Shown here: positions 1 through 7,339 of the stretch, one piece after another
Layout: every line of letters begins with the position of its first letter
Position numbering within the stretch: position 1 is the first letter of the stretch
Assembly: GCA_023957115.1 (NCBI GenBank)
Contig: JAMLHN010000031.1
Coordinates: forward strand, 1-46,608
Direction: 5' to 3'
Source: Thermomicrobiales bacterium
GTDB taxonomy: Bacteria; Chloroflexota; Chloroflexia; Thermomicrobiales; UBA6265
DNA length: 46,608 bases
Notes under the pieces: generated by a model
The model's database searches: none
What the model was told of the DNA's origin: nothing
The model's input: only the letters and a program-made list of their open reading frames with translations
Made by a program: the position numbers and the translations under genes

Positions 1-66
1 GCGGGGGCGTGCGCCCCCCCCCCCGAGCCGGCAAGCCAGGATCCAGGGTTGCGAAAACATCACCCC

Positions 67-114
67 GGCAATCCCCATCCGCCTCCCCGATTTGGGAGGC
101 GGATGGGGATTGCC
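67..114. repeat. 21-bp perfect hairpin near the left edge
   Basis: Arms 67-87 and 94-114 are perfect reverse complements around a 6-base loop. No T-tract follows. It may be a terminator of an upstream gene outside the window or a REP-type repeat. The 11-C run at about 14-24 just before it looks like a contig edge or low-quality sequence. Confidence 0.6.
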
Positions 115-333
115 AGATTTGGCGGATGCGAAAGAAGATGTCCCCATGACACGTTTCTTCCATCCAGCAACGCGCGCTTGCGAATCCTCTGACCGCATGT
201 GACCAGCACATTTCGGACACCCAAGACATTCCCCTGTACCATGGTTAGGGAGAAAAAGAGCATAACGGTCTGCTTGGGTTGGGACCTCTTCTGTTCTTGC
301 GGCTTACGTTTTCGTCCAACAGGAGCTTAGAGC

Positions 334-1425
334 ATGGATCAACAACGGTTCGATCGGTTTTCCCGTTCACTTGCCACGCGCACCACGCGGCGGCAGGCAG
401 TCCGGAATGTAGGCGCCGGTGGCGTGCTCGGTGGGATCGGCGCGGTTCTCGGCGTGAAGGCGTTGGGCGCCCAAGGCCCCGTGCAGACCTGTGCGCTGCC
501 GGTTTACGCCGAGGTTTATCTGGGGCCATGGCTCGGTACGGTCTACCAGGGCACCCTCTCACTCGATATGAACGTGGACGGCGCCATCGACAGCGGGGCC
601 TTCGATACGCTCGACGGTATGAGCTATCCGCTGGTTGGACAGGCGACCGGTCGGGGACTCGACCTGCGGGTCGATTTGGGCAATGACTTGTTGCTCACCC
701 TGACGGGAACGGCAGAGAACGATTTTTCCCTTTGCCAGGGCGAAGCCGCCGGATCGTTCAGCGGGCCCGAGATGGGCAACATGGGAACCTGGATCACGAC
801 GGGACCCGGGCAACTGACGACCCCTGGCGATCCGGGGATCGAGCCGTCTGCGACGGAAACGCCTGCGGCCTGTGCGGCGGTTTCGTGCCCGGCAGGCTGG
901 ACGATGGACCCCGTCACGTGCGAATGCCAATGTCCTGATGGATTGCCGACTTGTGGCGAGGTCTGCTGCGCAGCGGGCGCGCAGTGCGTCGATGCGTCCA
1001 CGGGGCTCTGTCAATGTCCCGCGGGGACAGAGCTGTGCGGCGAAGCGTGCGTGCAGTCCTGCGGGGCGGGCGAGTTCCTCGACGCAACGACCTGCGAATG
1101 TCAGGGACCATGTGGCGATGTGAGCTGTTCGCCGAGCCAGTTCCTCAACGAGGGCACCTGCGAATGCGAGGATCTGCCGATCTGCCCGGCCGGAACCGTG
1201 GCCTGCGGCAGCGTTTGCGCCAATCTGGACAACGATCCGGAAAACTGCGGATCGTGCGGGCATGAATGCCCAACGATGCCGACATCCGACGAGTCGATGA
1301 CGCCGTCCCTCTGTGTTGCCGGAGATTGCTGCCTGGATACGGACCATCTTTGTGCGGCCGACGGCGATTGCTGCTCCGGCGCGTGCAACTTCACGGTGGA
1401 ACCGGGCGTGCGCGTCTGCGCGTAG
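334..1425 (+). CDS. Cysteine-rich secreted protein with Tat-like leader
   Basis: The 363-residue product begins with a basic stretch (RTTRRQAVRNVGAGG) followed by a Gly/Ala-rich hydrophobic segment ending near residue 47, which resembles a twin-arginine leader; export is inferred. Residues about 50-165 form a domain I do not recognise. From about residue 175 the chain is packed with cysteines (about 36 in total) in short units such as CECQC, GEVCC and GTCEC, like EGF or knottin-type modules, so a disulfide-rich cell-surface protein is likely. An AGGAG sits just upstream of the ATG. The downstream hairpin fits a monocistronic gene. Function is unknown; no catalytic motif is visible. Confidence 0.75.
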   Translation: MDQQRFDRFSRSLATRTTRRQAVRNVGAGGVLGGIGAVLGVKALGAQGPVQTCALPVYAEVYLGPWLGTVYQGTLSLDMNVDGAIDSGAFDTLDGMSYPLVGQATGRGLDLRVDLGNDLLLTLTGTAENDFSLCQGEAAGSFSGPEMGNMGTWITTGPGQLTTPGDPGIEPSATETPAACAAVSCPAGWTMDPVTCECQCPDGLPTCGEVCCAAGAQCVDASTGLCQCPAGTELCGEACVQSCGAGEFLDATTCECQGPCGDVSCSPSQFLNEGTCECEDLPICPAGTVACGSVCANLDNDPENCGSCGHECPTMPTSDESMTPSLCVAGDCCLDTDHLCAADGDCCSGACNFTVEPGVRVCA

Positions 1426-1455
1426 GGGTTTTCCCGGAACCCAGATACGGACACC

Positions 1456-1483
1456 CGAGGGGAGGGGCCTGCCCCTCCCCTCG
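1456..1483 (+). terminator. Hairpin after the cysteine-rich gene
   Basis: 13-bp perfect GC-rich arms (1456-1468 and 1471-1483) lie 31 bases past the stop codon and are followed by TTGCTCC. There is no long U-tract, so termination is inferred. Confidence 0.5.
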
Positions 1484-1542
1484 TTGCTCCGAAGAAGGGC
1501 GTTCGTGGACCTGGACCGCAGGGATGCCAGCTCCGTGTCCTG

Positions 1543-1573
1543 AAGCACCGCTGGCCCTGTGCCGGCGGTGCTT
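1543..1573 (-). terminator. Hairpin after the fluoride operon
   Basis: A 13-bp stem (1543-1555 with 1561-1573, one G-T pair) has a 5-base loop and lies 24 bases beyond the DUF190 stop on the minus strand. It probably ends the eriC-F/DUF190 transcript. Confidence 0.5.
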
Positions 1574-1596
1574 AGCTGAGTTGCATCCCCGAGCAA

Positions 1597-1995
1597 TCAC
1601 CCGGACCCCGTCTCTTCCTCCTGATGCCCCGCGGGGGGCAGCGACCACTGCTCGGCCAGCCCGAACTGGATGTGGGAGTTGATCAGCTGCGTCCGATGTC
1701 GTTCGACAAAGGCCCGGAGCTCGTCGCGCTTGCCGGCCAGCTCGATCAGGACGACCGCGTTCGGATTCGGAATATCGGTCGCCGCATCATCGACAATCGG
1801 TCCGCGGTTGATGAAGCCAAGATGCGACCGCCGCACCACGGCCATGGCAAGACCATCGGCATGCGCCGCGTAGACGAGTTGATGCGAAATCTCCCGGCGT
1901 AGCCACGATTTCCACCAGCGGCTGGAACGTGGAGCGCGATCGTTGCTGCGCAGATAGATACGGAGCACACCGATCTGGGTGTCCTGCTCGTTCAT
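1597..1995 (-). CDS. DUF190 family protein in fluoride operon
   Basis: A 132-residue protein with the N-terminal VLRIYLRSNDR motif and the GLAMAVVRRSHLGF segment expected of DUF190 proteins, small PII-like alpha/beta proteins often found beside fluoride exporters (family knowledge). Its ATG overlaps the stop of the upstream CLC gene by four bases, so the two are translationally coupled. It should be co-regulated by the fluoride riboswitch at 3398-3450. The C-terminal 15 or so residues are polar and look disordered. The biochemical role is not established; a regulatory or accessory role for the antiporter is an inference. Confidence 0.75.
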   Translation of the reverse strand: MNEQDTQIGVLRIYLRSNDRAPRSSRWWKSWLRREISHQLVYAAHADGLAMAVVRRSHLGFINRGPIVDDAATDIPNPNAVVLIELAGKRDELRAFVERHRTQLINSHIQFGLAEQWSLPPAGHQEEETGSG

Positions 1996-3392
1996 GTCTC
2001 CTCCCGTTCCCGTTCATTCGCTCCGTTGCCGTTGCGCGTCAGGCGGCGTTGCGCTCGGCCGAGGACCGGGGCACGCGTTCTGCGTGCGTCGGCCAGTGAC
2101 CCGCCGACCGAGGCGCTATCGACGCGCAGGTGCTTGCTTGTGAGGATGCGTTGGGAGTGGTAAATACCGCGGTCGCCGGAGATCGTGTACGCCACAAAAA
2201 CCGCGATGCCAAAGAAAACGATGCCCGAACCGCCGAAAATCTCGGCGCCCATGATCACGCAGGCGATCGGCGTGTTCGCGGCGGCGGCAAACACCGCCAC
2301 GAACCCCAATGCCGCCAGCGTATCCGGCTCCAGTCCCAGTGGTCCGGACAGGGTGACGCCCAGCGTGGCTCCGATGACGAAGAGTGGGGTTACCTCGCCA
2401 CCCTTGAACCCGACCCCGAGGGTCACCGCCGTGAGCACGAGCTTCAACATGAATGCAAAGGTGGGAACCGCCTCGCCATTGAAGCAATCGGCCAGCAACG
2501 GCAGGCTCAACCCGTTGTATGCCCGTGTTCCATAGACAAGTGTGATCAGAATAACCACAAACCCGCCGAGAAACGTCCGCCAAACGGGCCTGGGAACCAG
2601 ATGTTTCGCAACATGCTCGATGGTGGCGGTCGCCTCGGAAAAGAGTAAGCTCGCCAGACCAAAGGCAATTCCCGCGAGGACCACCGGCACGACCGTCTCC
2701 GCCGAGATTTCGGGAAATCCTGCGCTTACGACGTACGTCGCATGGTGCACGCCAACCGTCCGGACGACGAGGTCCCCCACGACCGCAGCGATCAAGCAGG
2801 GAATGAGCGCGTCATAACGCATGCCTCCCATGGCAACGACTTCCATGCCGAACACGGTGCCGGCGAGCGGGGTGCCGAACACACTGGAGAATCCGCCGCT
2901 GATCCCACACATCAACATCACACGCAGATGCTGGCCGGTGACATTCAACACACGCGACAGCCAGCCGGCAATCGCTCCACCCATCTGAACGGCGGTTCCT
3001 TCGCGACCCGCCGATCCACCGAAGAGATGGGTCAGAATCGTCGCCCCCAGGACCAAGGGAAACATATGGAGCGGTACCCGGTTCGACCCCCCAGCGGCAT
3101 GAATCTGGTCCAGGAGCAGGTTGTTCCCACCGGCGGCGGCTTTCCCCCAACCAGCGTACGACCAGGCGATGAGCACGCCGGCAAAGGGAAGCAGATAGAG
3201 AAGCCAGGGATTATTGGTTTGTTCGTCGGTTGCCCATTCGAGGGCGAGGAGAAAGAGTGCGCTGGCCAACCCGCTGGCTGCGCCAACAACGATGCCAAGC
3301 AGGGACGCCACGAAGAACCATCGACCATCGAATGTCAACAAGGACAACCCACCCCGGACGTTCCGGAGCAGGCATGCCAGACTCCGGCGCAA
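1992..3392 (-). CDS. eriC: CLC-F type fluoride/proton antiporter
   Basis: About 466 residues of multi-pass membrane protein of the CLC family. It carries the fluoride-subtype signatures rather than the chloride ones: GGNNLLL (about 88-94) where chloride CLCs have GSGIP, and FGGSAGREGTAVQMG (about 124-138) where chloride CLCs read GREGP. GFKGGEVTP lies in the C-terminal half. These features identify the subgroup that exports F- in exchange for H+. A fluoride riboswitch directly upstream supports the call independently. The start is uncertain: the TTG at 3392 abuts the riboswitch and lacks a good ribosome site; a TTG a few codons later, preceded by a G-rich stretch, is possible. DUF190 follows in the same operon. 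Confidence 0.9.
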   Translation of the reverse strand: MRRSLACLLRNVRGGLSLLTFDGRWFFVASLLGIVVGAASGLASALFLLALEWATDEQTNNPWLLYLLPFAGVLIAWSYAGWGKAAAGGNNLLLDQIHAAGGSNRVPLHMFPLVLGATILTHLFGGSAGREGTAVQMGGAIAGWLSRVLNVTGQHLRVMLMCGISGGFSSVFGTPLAGTVFGMEVVAMGGMRYDALIPCLIAAVVGDLVVRTVGVHHATYVVSAGFPEISAETVVPVVLAGIAFGLASLLFSEATATIEHVAKHLVPRPVWRTFLGGFVVILITLVYGTRAYNGLSLPLLADCFNGEAVPTFAFMLKLVLTAVTLGVGFKGGEVTPLFVIGATLGVTLSGPLGLEPDTLAALGFVAVFAAAANTPIACVIMGAEIFGGSGIVFFGIAVFVAYTISGDRGIYHSQRILTSKHLRVDSASVGGSLADARRTRAPVLGRAQRRLTRNGNGANEREREET

Positions 3393-3397
3393 ACGCG

Positions 3398-3450
3398 CTA
3401 GGAGTCATCAACACCGAGGTGTAATCAATGGCGAACCCCATCGCCAATCT
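3398..3450 (-). promoter_or_regulatory. Fluoride riboswitch (crcB motif)
   Basis: Read on the minus strand, the segment begins with GGCGATGGGGTTCGCC and ends TTGATGACTCC, matching the conserved halves of the crcB motif. GGCGA can pair with TCGCC as the pseudoknot, GGGGTT with GACTCC as the long-range stem, and ACACC with GGTGT forms the internal hairpin. It ends six bases before the putative TTG start of the CLC-F gene, so control of translation initiation is likely. The fit of motif and downstream gene makes this a strong call. Confidence 0.9.
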
Positions 3451-3707
3451 TGGCTTGTGCACGTGCATGGTACGCAGTGAGTCGATCGCTCGTCAACACG
3501 AGAATTCCGCTGGGTTGCTCGCAGCTCAGCAACTCGAATCGATACGGCGCGTTTCCGCCACAGACGTGGCCGATCGGAACCTGCGCTGCTAGAGTTGCAG
3601 GAACATTTGGCGGAGCCGATGCCGCCCGCCTTCCCGCGTTCGTCGATGAGCGCTCCGACCCCCAACCAGATGGGACGAGAACGACCCCTCGACAAGGAAC
3701 ACCACTC

Positions 3708-4058
3708 GTGGAACGAATTTTCCCCCAGAATGTCAGCGCGTTCGGCCGGTACTACGTGCTGGTTGCCTGGATCGAAGCCCTTACCTGGAGCGGCCTCCTG
3801 ATCGGCATGATCCTCAAATACGTCACCGACACCACCGAACGGGGTGTCGAGCTCTTCGGCCCCATTCATGGGTTGGCCTTCATCGTCTATGTGCTGGTGA
3901 CGCTCGCGGCTGGTATCAAGCTGCGTTGGAAAGGATCAGTCATCCTGATCGCACTCCTGGCGGCGATTCCGCCCCTGGCCACCATCGCGGCTGAATACTG
4001 GATCTCGAAGAACGGCTGGCTTGGAGAGCCGGAGACCGTTCCGGCCAATCAAGGCTGA
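3708..4058 (+). CDS. DUF3817-type small membrane protein
   Basis: I place the start at GTG 3708 because AAGGA lies nine bases upstream; the open frame runs further 5' but that part overlaps the riboswitch and is not protein-like. The 117-residue product has three or four hydrophobic segments and the pattern GRYYVLVAWIEALTWSGLL then GPIHGLAFIVYV, typical of DUF3817 integral membrane proteins. The family has no known function. It is divergent from the fluoride operon. An inverted heptamer array begins 25 bases after the stop. Confidence 0.75.
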   Translation: MERIFPQNVSAFGRYYVLVAWIEALTWSGLLIGMILKYVTDTTERGVELFGPIHGLAFIVYVLVTLAAGIKLRWKGSVILIALLAAIPPLATIAAEYWISKNGWLGEPETVPANQG

Positions 4059-4083
4059 GGTCCTGTGCCCTCGCGGGGCCGGA

Positions 4084-4157
4084 GGAGTTGGGTGGTGGAA
4101 GCTGGAAGGTCGGAAATCGATCGTTCCGCACTCCTACATCCTAGTTCCTGACTCCTC
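4084..4157. repeat. Inverted pair of degenerate heptamer arrays
   Basis: Left arm: GGAGTTG at 4084 followed by four more 7-base units starting mostly with GG or GA. Right arm (4129-4157, read on the minus strand): GGAGTCA, GGAACTA, GGATGTA, GGAGTG. The pair lies between two convergent genes and the right arm overlaps the end of the histidine phosphatase gene. Confidence 0.7.
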
Positions 4158-4844
4158 GAGCGGAACGCCACGCCAATCAATGCAGACGAGCAGGCCTTCG
4201 ACGAACTGACCGGTCGCCGTCTCGGTGTTGTCGAAGAGATGCGCAACCGCAAACGCGGGCGTGATGTTCGGGAAGATGGCTGCAAGGCAACCGGCCATCA
4301 CTCCGCCATGCGCCACGATGACGAGCGTTCCCGCCTGCGCCGCATGCTTGGCGATGATCTTCTGCACCGCGGGGATGAACCGCTGAAAGACCTGGCGCAG
4401 ACTCTCACCGCCATTGGGAGCGGCGGCATCGATATCGCCGGCCTGCCATCTGCCCATGACCGCGCGTACATCGTCTTCCTGGATCATGCCCATGCTGAAC
4501 TCGGGATCGATGAACGCAATCTCGACGAGATCGTCATCGAGCGCAATCGTCATCTCATGATGGAGCGCGATCGCGGTGGCGGTCTGGATACAGCGGGTGC
4601 GCGTGCTGCTGTAGATAGCGATAAGCTCGGTTCCGGCCAGCTTCTCGCCGATGGCGCTCGCCTGTTGCGTCCCGAGTTTCGAAAGCGGATAGGTTACGCC
4701 GCTGTCGGGCGGAAGCGCCTGCGCGGGAATCTCGAGCTCCGGAATGATGTTGATATCCGATTCCGCATGACGGACGAAGAGCACCCGGAAATCCGGATGG
4801 GCTTCGACTCCCTGCCAAAGCTGCGGTACGTTGAACGCGTCCAT
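4134..4844 (-). CDS. Histidine phosphatase family protein
   Basis: 236 residues. The catalytic RHAES motif is at 25-29 (phosphohistidine His26) and the second catalytic histidine lies in VAHGG at about 178-182, so the active site looks complete. Length and motif spacing fit the phosphoglycerate-mutase/SixA-like phosphatase superfamily. An insertion around 105-150 probably shapes substrate choice; the substrate cannot be told. The last codons lie in a heptamer array, which supplies the TAG stop. The gene converges on the DUF3817 gene. Confidence 0.85.
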   Translation of the reverse strand: MDAFNVPQLWQGVEAHPDFRVLFVRHAESDINIIPELEIPAQALPPDSGVTYPLSKLGTQQASAIGEKLAGTELIAIYSSTRTRCIQTATAIALHHEMTIALDDDLVEIAFIDPEFSMGMIQEDDVRAVMGRWQAGDIDAAAPNGGESLRQVFQRFIPAVQKIIAKHAAQAGTLVIVAHGGVMAGCLAAIFPNITPAFAVAHLFDNTETATGQFVEGLLVCIDWRGVPLEESGTRM

Positions 4845-5173
4845 CGATCTTCCTTCGTGTCAGGTACGAGCCAAGCCATCATAAATGTTGTACTCGCGAA
4901 CGGCCGTTCGTGACCGGATGCATCCGCCAATCGGTGCAGACACACGTTCCACCGACAAACTCTCCCTCTCAGTTCAGAGGCCTGAGCAGCATACTCCGTC
5001 GTATGGCGAAATCCAGAATGGTTACCACCCACGATACGTCCGTCCTCGGCCTGCGGGCCGATCGGAGGGCACCGGTCCGTACGGCTACGAGCACCATGCG
5101 GATGGCGTGTCCCCAAGGTTTCGGATTTTGCTGTAGTAACCCGCTCTGGCAAGAAGAGGAGCACTTGGAGCCA
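4845..5173. other. Gene-free spacer upstream of the phosphatase
   Basis: About 330 bases between the phosphatase start and the end of the NYN gene. I see no convincing ORF, RNA gene or repeat. It should contain the phosphatase promoter, but no clear hexamer pair stands out. Confidence 0.5.
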
Positions 5174-5197
5174 TCACCAAGTCAAAGGCTTGGTGAT
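5173..5197 (-). terminator. Hairpin overlapping the NYN gene end
   Basis: Arms 5173-5181 and 5189-5197 are perfect 9-bp complements around a 7-base loop and include the stop codon of the NYN gene. It may act as a terminator; no U-tract follows. Confidence 0.4.
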
Positions 5198-5857
5198 CGT
5201 CCCGTCCGCATCGCGCAGATGGTTGGGAAGCTGGGCGTTCTGCAACTTATTGAGGGTCATCTTCCAGTATTGCACTCCTGGCATCTGGCGCAATCTGGAC
5301 GCCACACTGTGCGGATGGGGATTAACCAGCAGGACTGGTCTTCCCAATTCGCTCGCGTCAGATATAACCCGGATCGGTTCGTAGAGATCCGAGTCGTTCG
5401 AAATGACGATCGCCACATCGAAGGCATTGCGAAAGCCATCCGCAACCAAATGCGTTGCCAAGCTAACATCCGACCCTTTTCCTTCATTCACGATTACATG
5501 TACCTTCTCATGAGGCACCTTTAATGTTGGTTTTTTCGCCGACGGATCGGCAAGGTATCGCTCTTTTCGGTGCGTTGAATAGGTGCCTTCGTGAATCGAA
5601 ACGGTCGGTAGCGTCGCAATTGCGCGCAGATACTCCGCCTGCCTCAGCTCGGTACCAGGATCTAGGGGAGTGGGATTAACCCGCGCTGTGAAGTACCGAA
5701 TCTTTGAAATCTCATACGCTGGAAACATCTCCCGACAGAATGACTCGAGATCCAGCCATTTGCAGGCACGCCAAGCCGAGGATCGGCTTGACTTGAAACA
5801 ACCGTAATAAAAGTTGAAGCCATCGAAATAGACGATGGCGCGCGGGCGAGGTCGCAT
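5174..5857 (-). CDS. NYN-domain (LabA/DUF88-like) putative ribonuclease
   Basis: 227 residues of PIN-like fold. The acidic residues expected of the NYN active site are visible: Asp12 in YFDGFNFYYG, Asp130 in KGSDVSLATHLV, and the Asp155/Asp157 pair in ISNDSDLYEPI. The product should be a metal-dependent RNase; the target is unknown. No antitoxin-like partner is adjacent. The coding sequence is somewhat less GC-rich than its neighbours and the gene is bracketed by hairpins (5173-5197 and 5880-5901), which could hint at transfer. Confidence 0.85.
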   Translation of the reverse strand: MRPRPRAIVYFDGFNFYYGCFKSSRSSAWRACKWLDLESFCREMFPAYEISKIRYFTARVNPTPLDPGTELRQAEYLRAIATLPTVSIHEGTYSTHRKERYLADPSAKKPTLKVPHEKVHVIVNEGKGSDVSLATHLVADGFRNAFDVAIVISNDSDLYEPIRVISDASELGRPVLLVNPHPHSVASRLRQMPGVQYWKMTLNKLQNAQLPNHLRDADGTITKPLTW

Positions 5858-5879
5858 TTGGGAAGTCTACAAAATTGCA

Positions 5880-5901
5880 GAAGCCACCCGAAGGTGGCTT
5901 C
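5880..5901. repeat. 9-bp hairpin with CGAA loop upstream of the NYN gene
   Basis: Arms 5880-5888 and 5893-5901 are perfect complements around CGAA. It lies 23 bases upstream of the NYN start and could be a leader structure or the left-hand gene's terminator. Confidence 0.4.
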
Positions 5902-6068
5902 CACGCCCTGACCTTGTGGGGCCAGGGAATGTACATAATACATAGCACAATCGGGCAGCCTCGTCAACGTGCGACCCGGATCGGCAACGATCCCAATGGG
6001 CAGCCTGTCTCACAAACTGCGGTATCCTGATGAGATTCGAAATGTTTGCCTCTGCGAAATGAGAAAGC

Positions 6069-6359
6069 ATGTTCAAGGGCGATAACTTCATTGGCGTGCT
6101 GATGGTCGGGCTTTGTCTGATCGTCGCGGGCATCATGATCTGGTCGATCGGGACCGGGGAACGACTTACCTACAACGGACCCTCCTGGCTCGCCTGGTTG
6201 CTGGGCATCATCGTGATCGGCGGGTCGATCTTCGGGCTCGTGCGCAACTACCGGATGCGCCGCGAGAGCGGCGGAAGCGGCCAATGGCCGAACCCGTCGA
6301 CCGGCGAGCGATCGCTGCTCGACCGTATTCGCGGCAAGGGGAACGACTCCACGTCTTGA
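6069..6359 (+). CDS. Small two-helix membrane protein, unknown function
   Basis: 96 residues. Two hydrophobic segments (about 8-26 and 39-58) are separated by a short polar loop and followed by a basic, Ser/Gly-rich tail. An AGAAAG-type ribosome site precedes the ATG. I do not recognise the family. A heptamer array starts 10 bases after the stop. Confidence 0.6.
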   Translation: MFKGDNFIGVLMVGLCLIVAGIMIWSIGTGERLTYNGPSWLAWLLGIIVIGGSIFGLVRNYRMRRESGGSGQWPNPSTGERSLLDRIRGKGNDSTS

Positions 6360-6368
6360 GCCGAATGG

Positions 6369-6403
6369 GGAGTTCGGAGCGAGGATCTGGGAGCTCGGAA
6401 ATC
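6369..6403 (+). repeat. Heptamer array, left arm
   Basis: Five consecutive 7-base units starting GGAGTTC, GGAGCGA, GGATCTG, GGAGCTC, GGAAATC. An array in the opposite orientation lies at 6540-6573; between them is a MITE-like element. Confidence 0.65.
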
Positions 6404-6414
6404 TATGCGTTCCT

Positions 6415-6536
6415 GGGGCGTCTTTGAAACGGTCCTGAGCCTTGGCCTGGGCGGCTGTTGTTGGAGGCCTGAACGGACGGATTCCGGGCGAATCCCGCCC
6501 GGGCGGAGGCACGTCGTCGAGGTTTCGAACGCGGCC
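6415..6536. mobile_element. MITE-like element, copy 1
   Basis: About 122 bp with imperfect terminal inverted repeats (GGCGTCTTTGAAAC at the left, GTTTCGAACGCGGCC at the right). The right end shares about 25 of 27 bases with the right end of the element at 13088-13226 (core CACGTCGTCGAGGTTTC). No coding capacity. It sits between two inverted heptamer arrays. Confidence 0.55.
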
Positions 6537-6539
6537 TCG

Positions 6540-6573
6540 ATCCCAACTCCTAGCTCCTAAATCCCAACTCCTC
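6540..6573 (-). repeat. Heptamer array, right arm
   Basis: Read on the minus strand: GGAGTTG, GGATTTA, GGAGCTA, GGAGTTG, GGA. It abuts the end of the TetR gene. The unit order resembles the arrays at 17644 and 40646. Confidence 0.75.
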
Positions 6574-7207
6574 ATTCCGCTCTTGGGCTCACCAGGCCGT
6601 GCAGCATGACATGTGAAACCAGGCGGGCCGCCTCTTCAGGTGGTGGGGGCGGAATGGAGCGGAAGTCGTTCGGGTCATTTGCCAGCGCCATCATCATATG
6701 GAAGAACATCGTGGCGGCGTGGTGGGGATGAATTGGGGCGATCTCGCCGCGCTCGACCGCCTGGGCAAAGATCTCGGCAAAGAACGCTTCCATTTCGTGA
6801 AGCCGCTTGTGTACCTCCTCGTGCTCTAACTCGGGCACATGCTTGAAAAAGTCACTTGCCAATTGATAGAGCTCCGGCTGAGCAAACTGTGCGTAGTTGA
6901 TCAGCGCAACCCGTTCCAATAGTTCACCAATTGGGCCTTCGAACTCACGCACGATCGCGAAATCGACGAGCAGCCGGTCCATCTCCGCCGCCATCACTTC
7001 GGCAAAAAGCGCTTCCTTGCTCTTGAAGTGGTGATAGAGCGACGCCTTGCGGAGCCCTGTGGCATCGGCAATCTGCTGCATCGAAACGCTGGCATAGTCT
7101 CGCTCGACAAAGAGCGCGCGCGCCGTCTCGACGATCCGCTGGCGACTACTCTGGGGAGCGCCCTCGATGCCGGGCGATGCGGTCTCGAGCTCCTCCTGTG
7201 CAAGCAC
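6572..7207 (-). CDS. TetR/AcrR family repressor of the adjacent ABC exporter
   Basis: 211 residues. The N-terminal helix-turn-helix domain (about 21-68, with VSMQQIADATGLRKASLYHHF) is a clear TetR domain; the C-terminal ligand domain is all-alpha and variable. The GTG at 7207 is the likely start. The gene is divergent from the DrrAB-type exporter, and a perfect 20-bp palindrome overlapping the exporter promoter (7253-7272) is the obvious operator. Repression relieved by a toxic ligand or drug is the usual logic of this arrangement. Confidence 0.88.
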   Translation of the reverse strand: MLAQEELETASPGIEGAPQSSRQRIVETARALFVERDYASVSMQQIADATGLRKASLYHHFKSKEALFAEVMAAEMDRLLVDFAIVREFEGPIGELLERVALINYAQFAQPELYQLASDFFKHVPELEHEEVHKRLHEMEAFFAEIFAQAVERGEIAPIHPHHAATMFFHMMMALANDPNDFRSIPPPPPEEAARLVSHVMLHGLVSPRAE

Positions 7208-7226
7208 GATAGCTCAACTCACTCTC

Positions 7227-7255
7227 TTGACATACCGGTCATTGCCAGATATCCT
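7227..7255 (+). promoter_or_regulatory. Sigma-70-type promoter of the exporter operon
   Basis: TTGACA at 7227-7232, a 17-base spacer and TATCCT at 7250-7255 form a near-consensus promoter reading toward the ABC genes, 85 bases before the ATG. The operator palindrome overlaps the -10 box. Confidence 0.7.
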
Positions 7256-7272
7256 ACCGACCGGTCGGTAGG
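7253..7272. promoter_or_regulatory. TetR operator, 20-bp perfect palindrome
   Basis: CCTACCGACCGGTCGGTAGG equals its own reverse complement. Location between divergent repressor and exporter genes, on top of the -10 and start site, fits steric repression by the TetR protein. Confidence 0.8.
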
Positions 7273-7339
7273 TAGGTTTCCTGCTCAATTGTACCCACCA
7301 TGCTGGCAATGAGCAACGTCAGCCGTTTCTGGAGGGACC

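Noticed and set aside
1..60. C-run and GC-rich start of the window as a functional element
   Set aside because: Homopolymer at a sequence edge; most likely a contig end or assembly artefact.
4910..5524. Plus-strand open frame across the NYN gene
   Set aside because: It is antisense to a gene with clear NYN active-site motifs and has no recognisable features.
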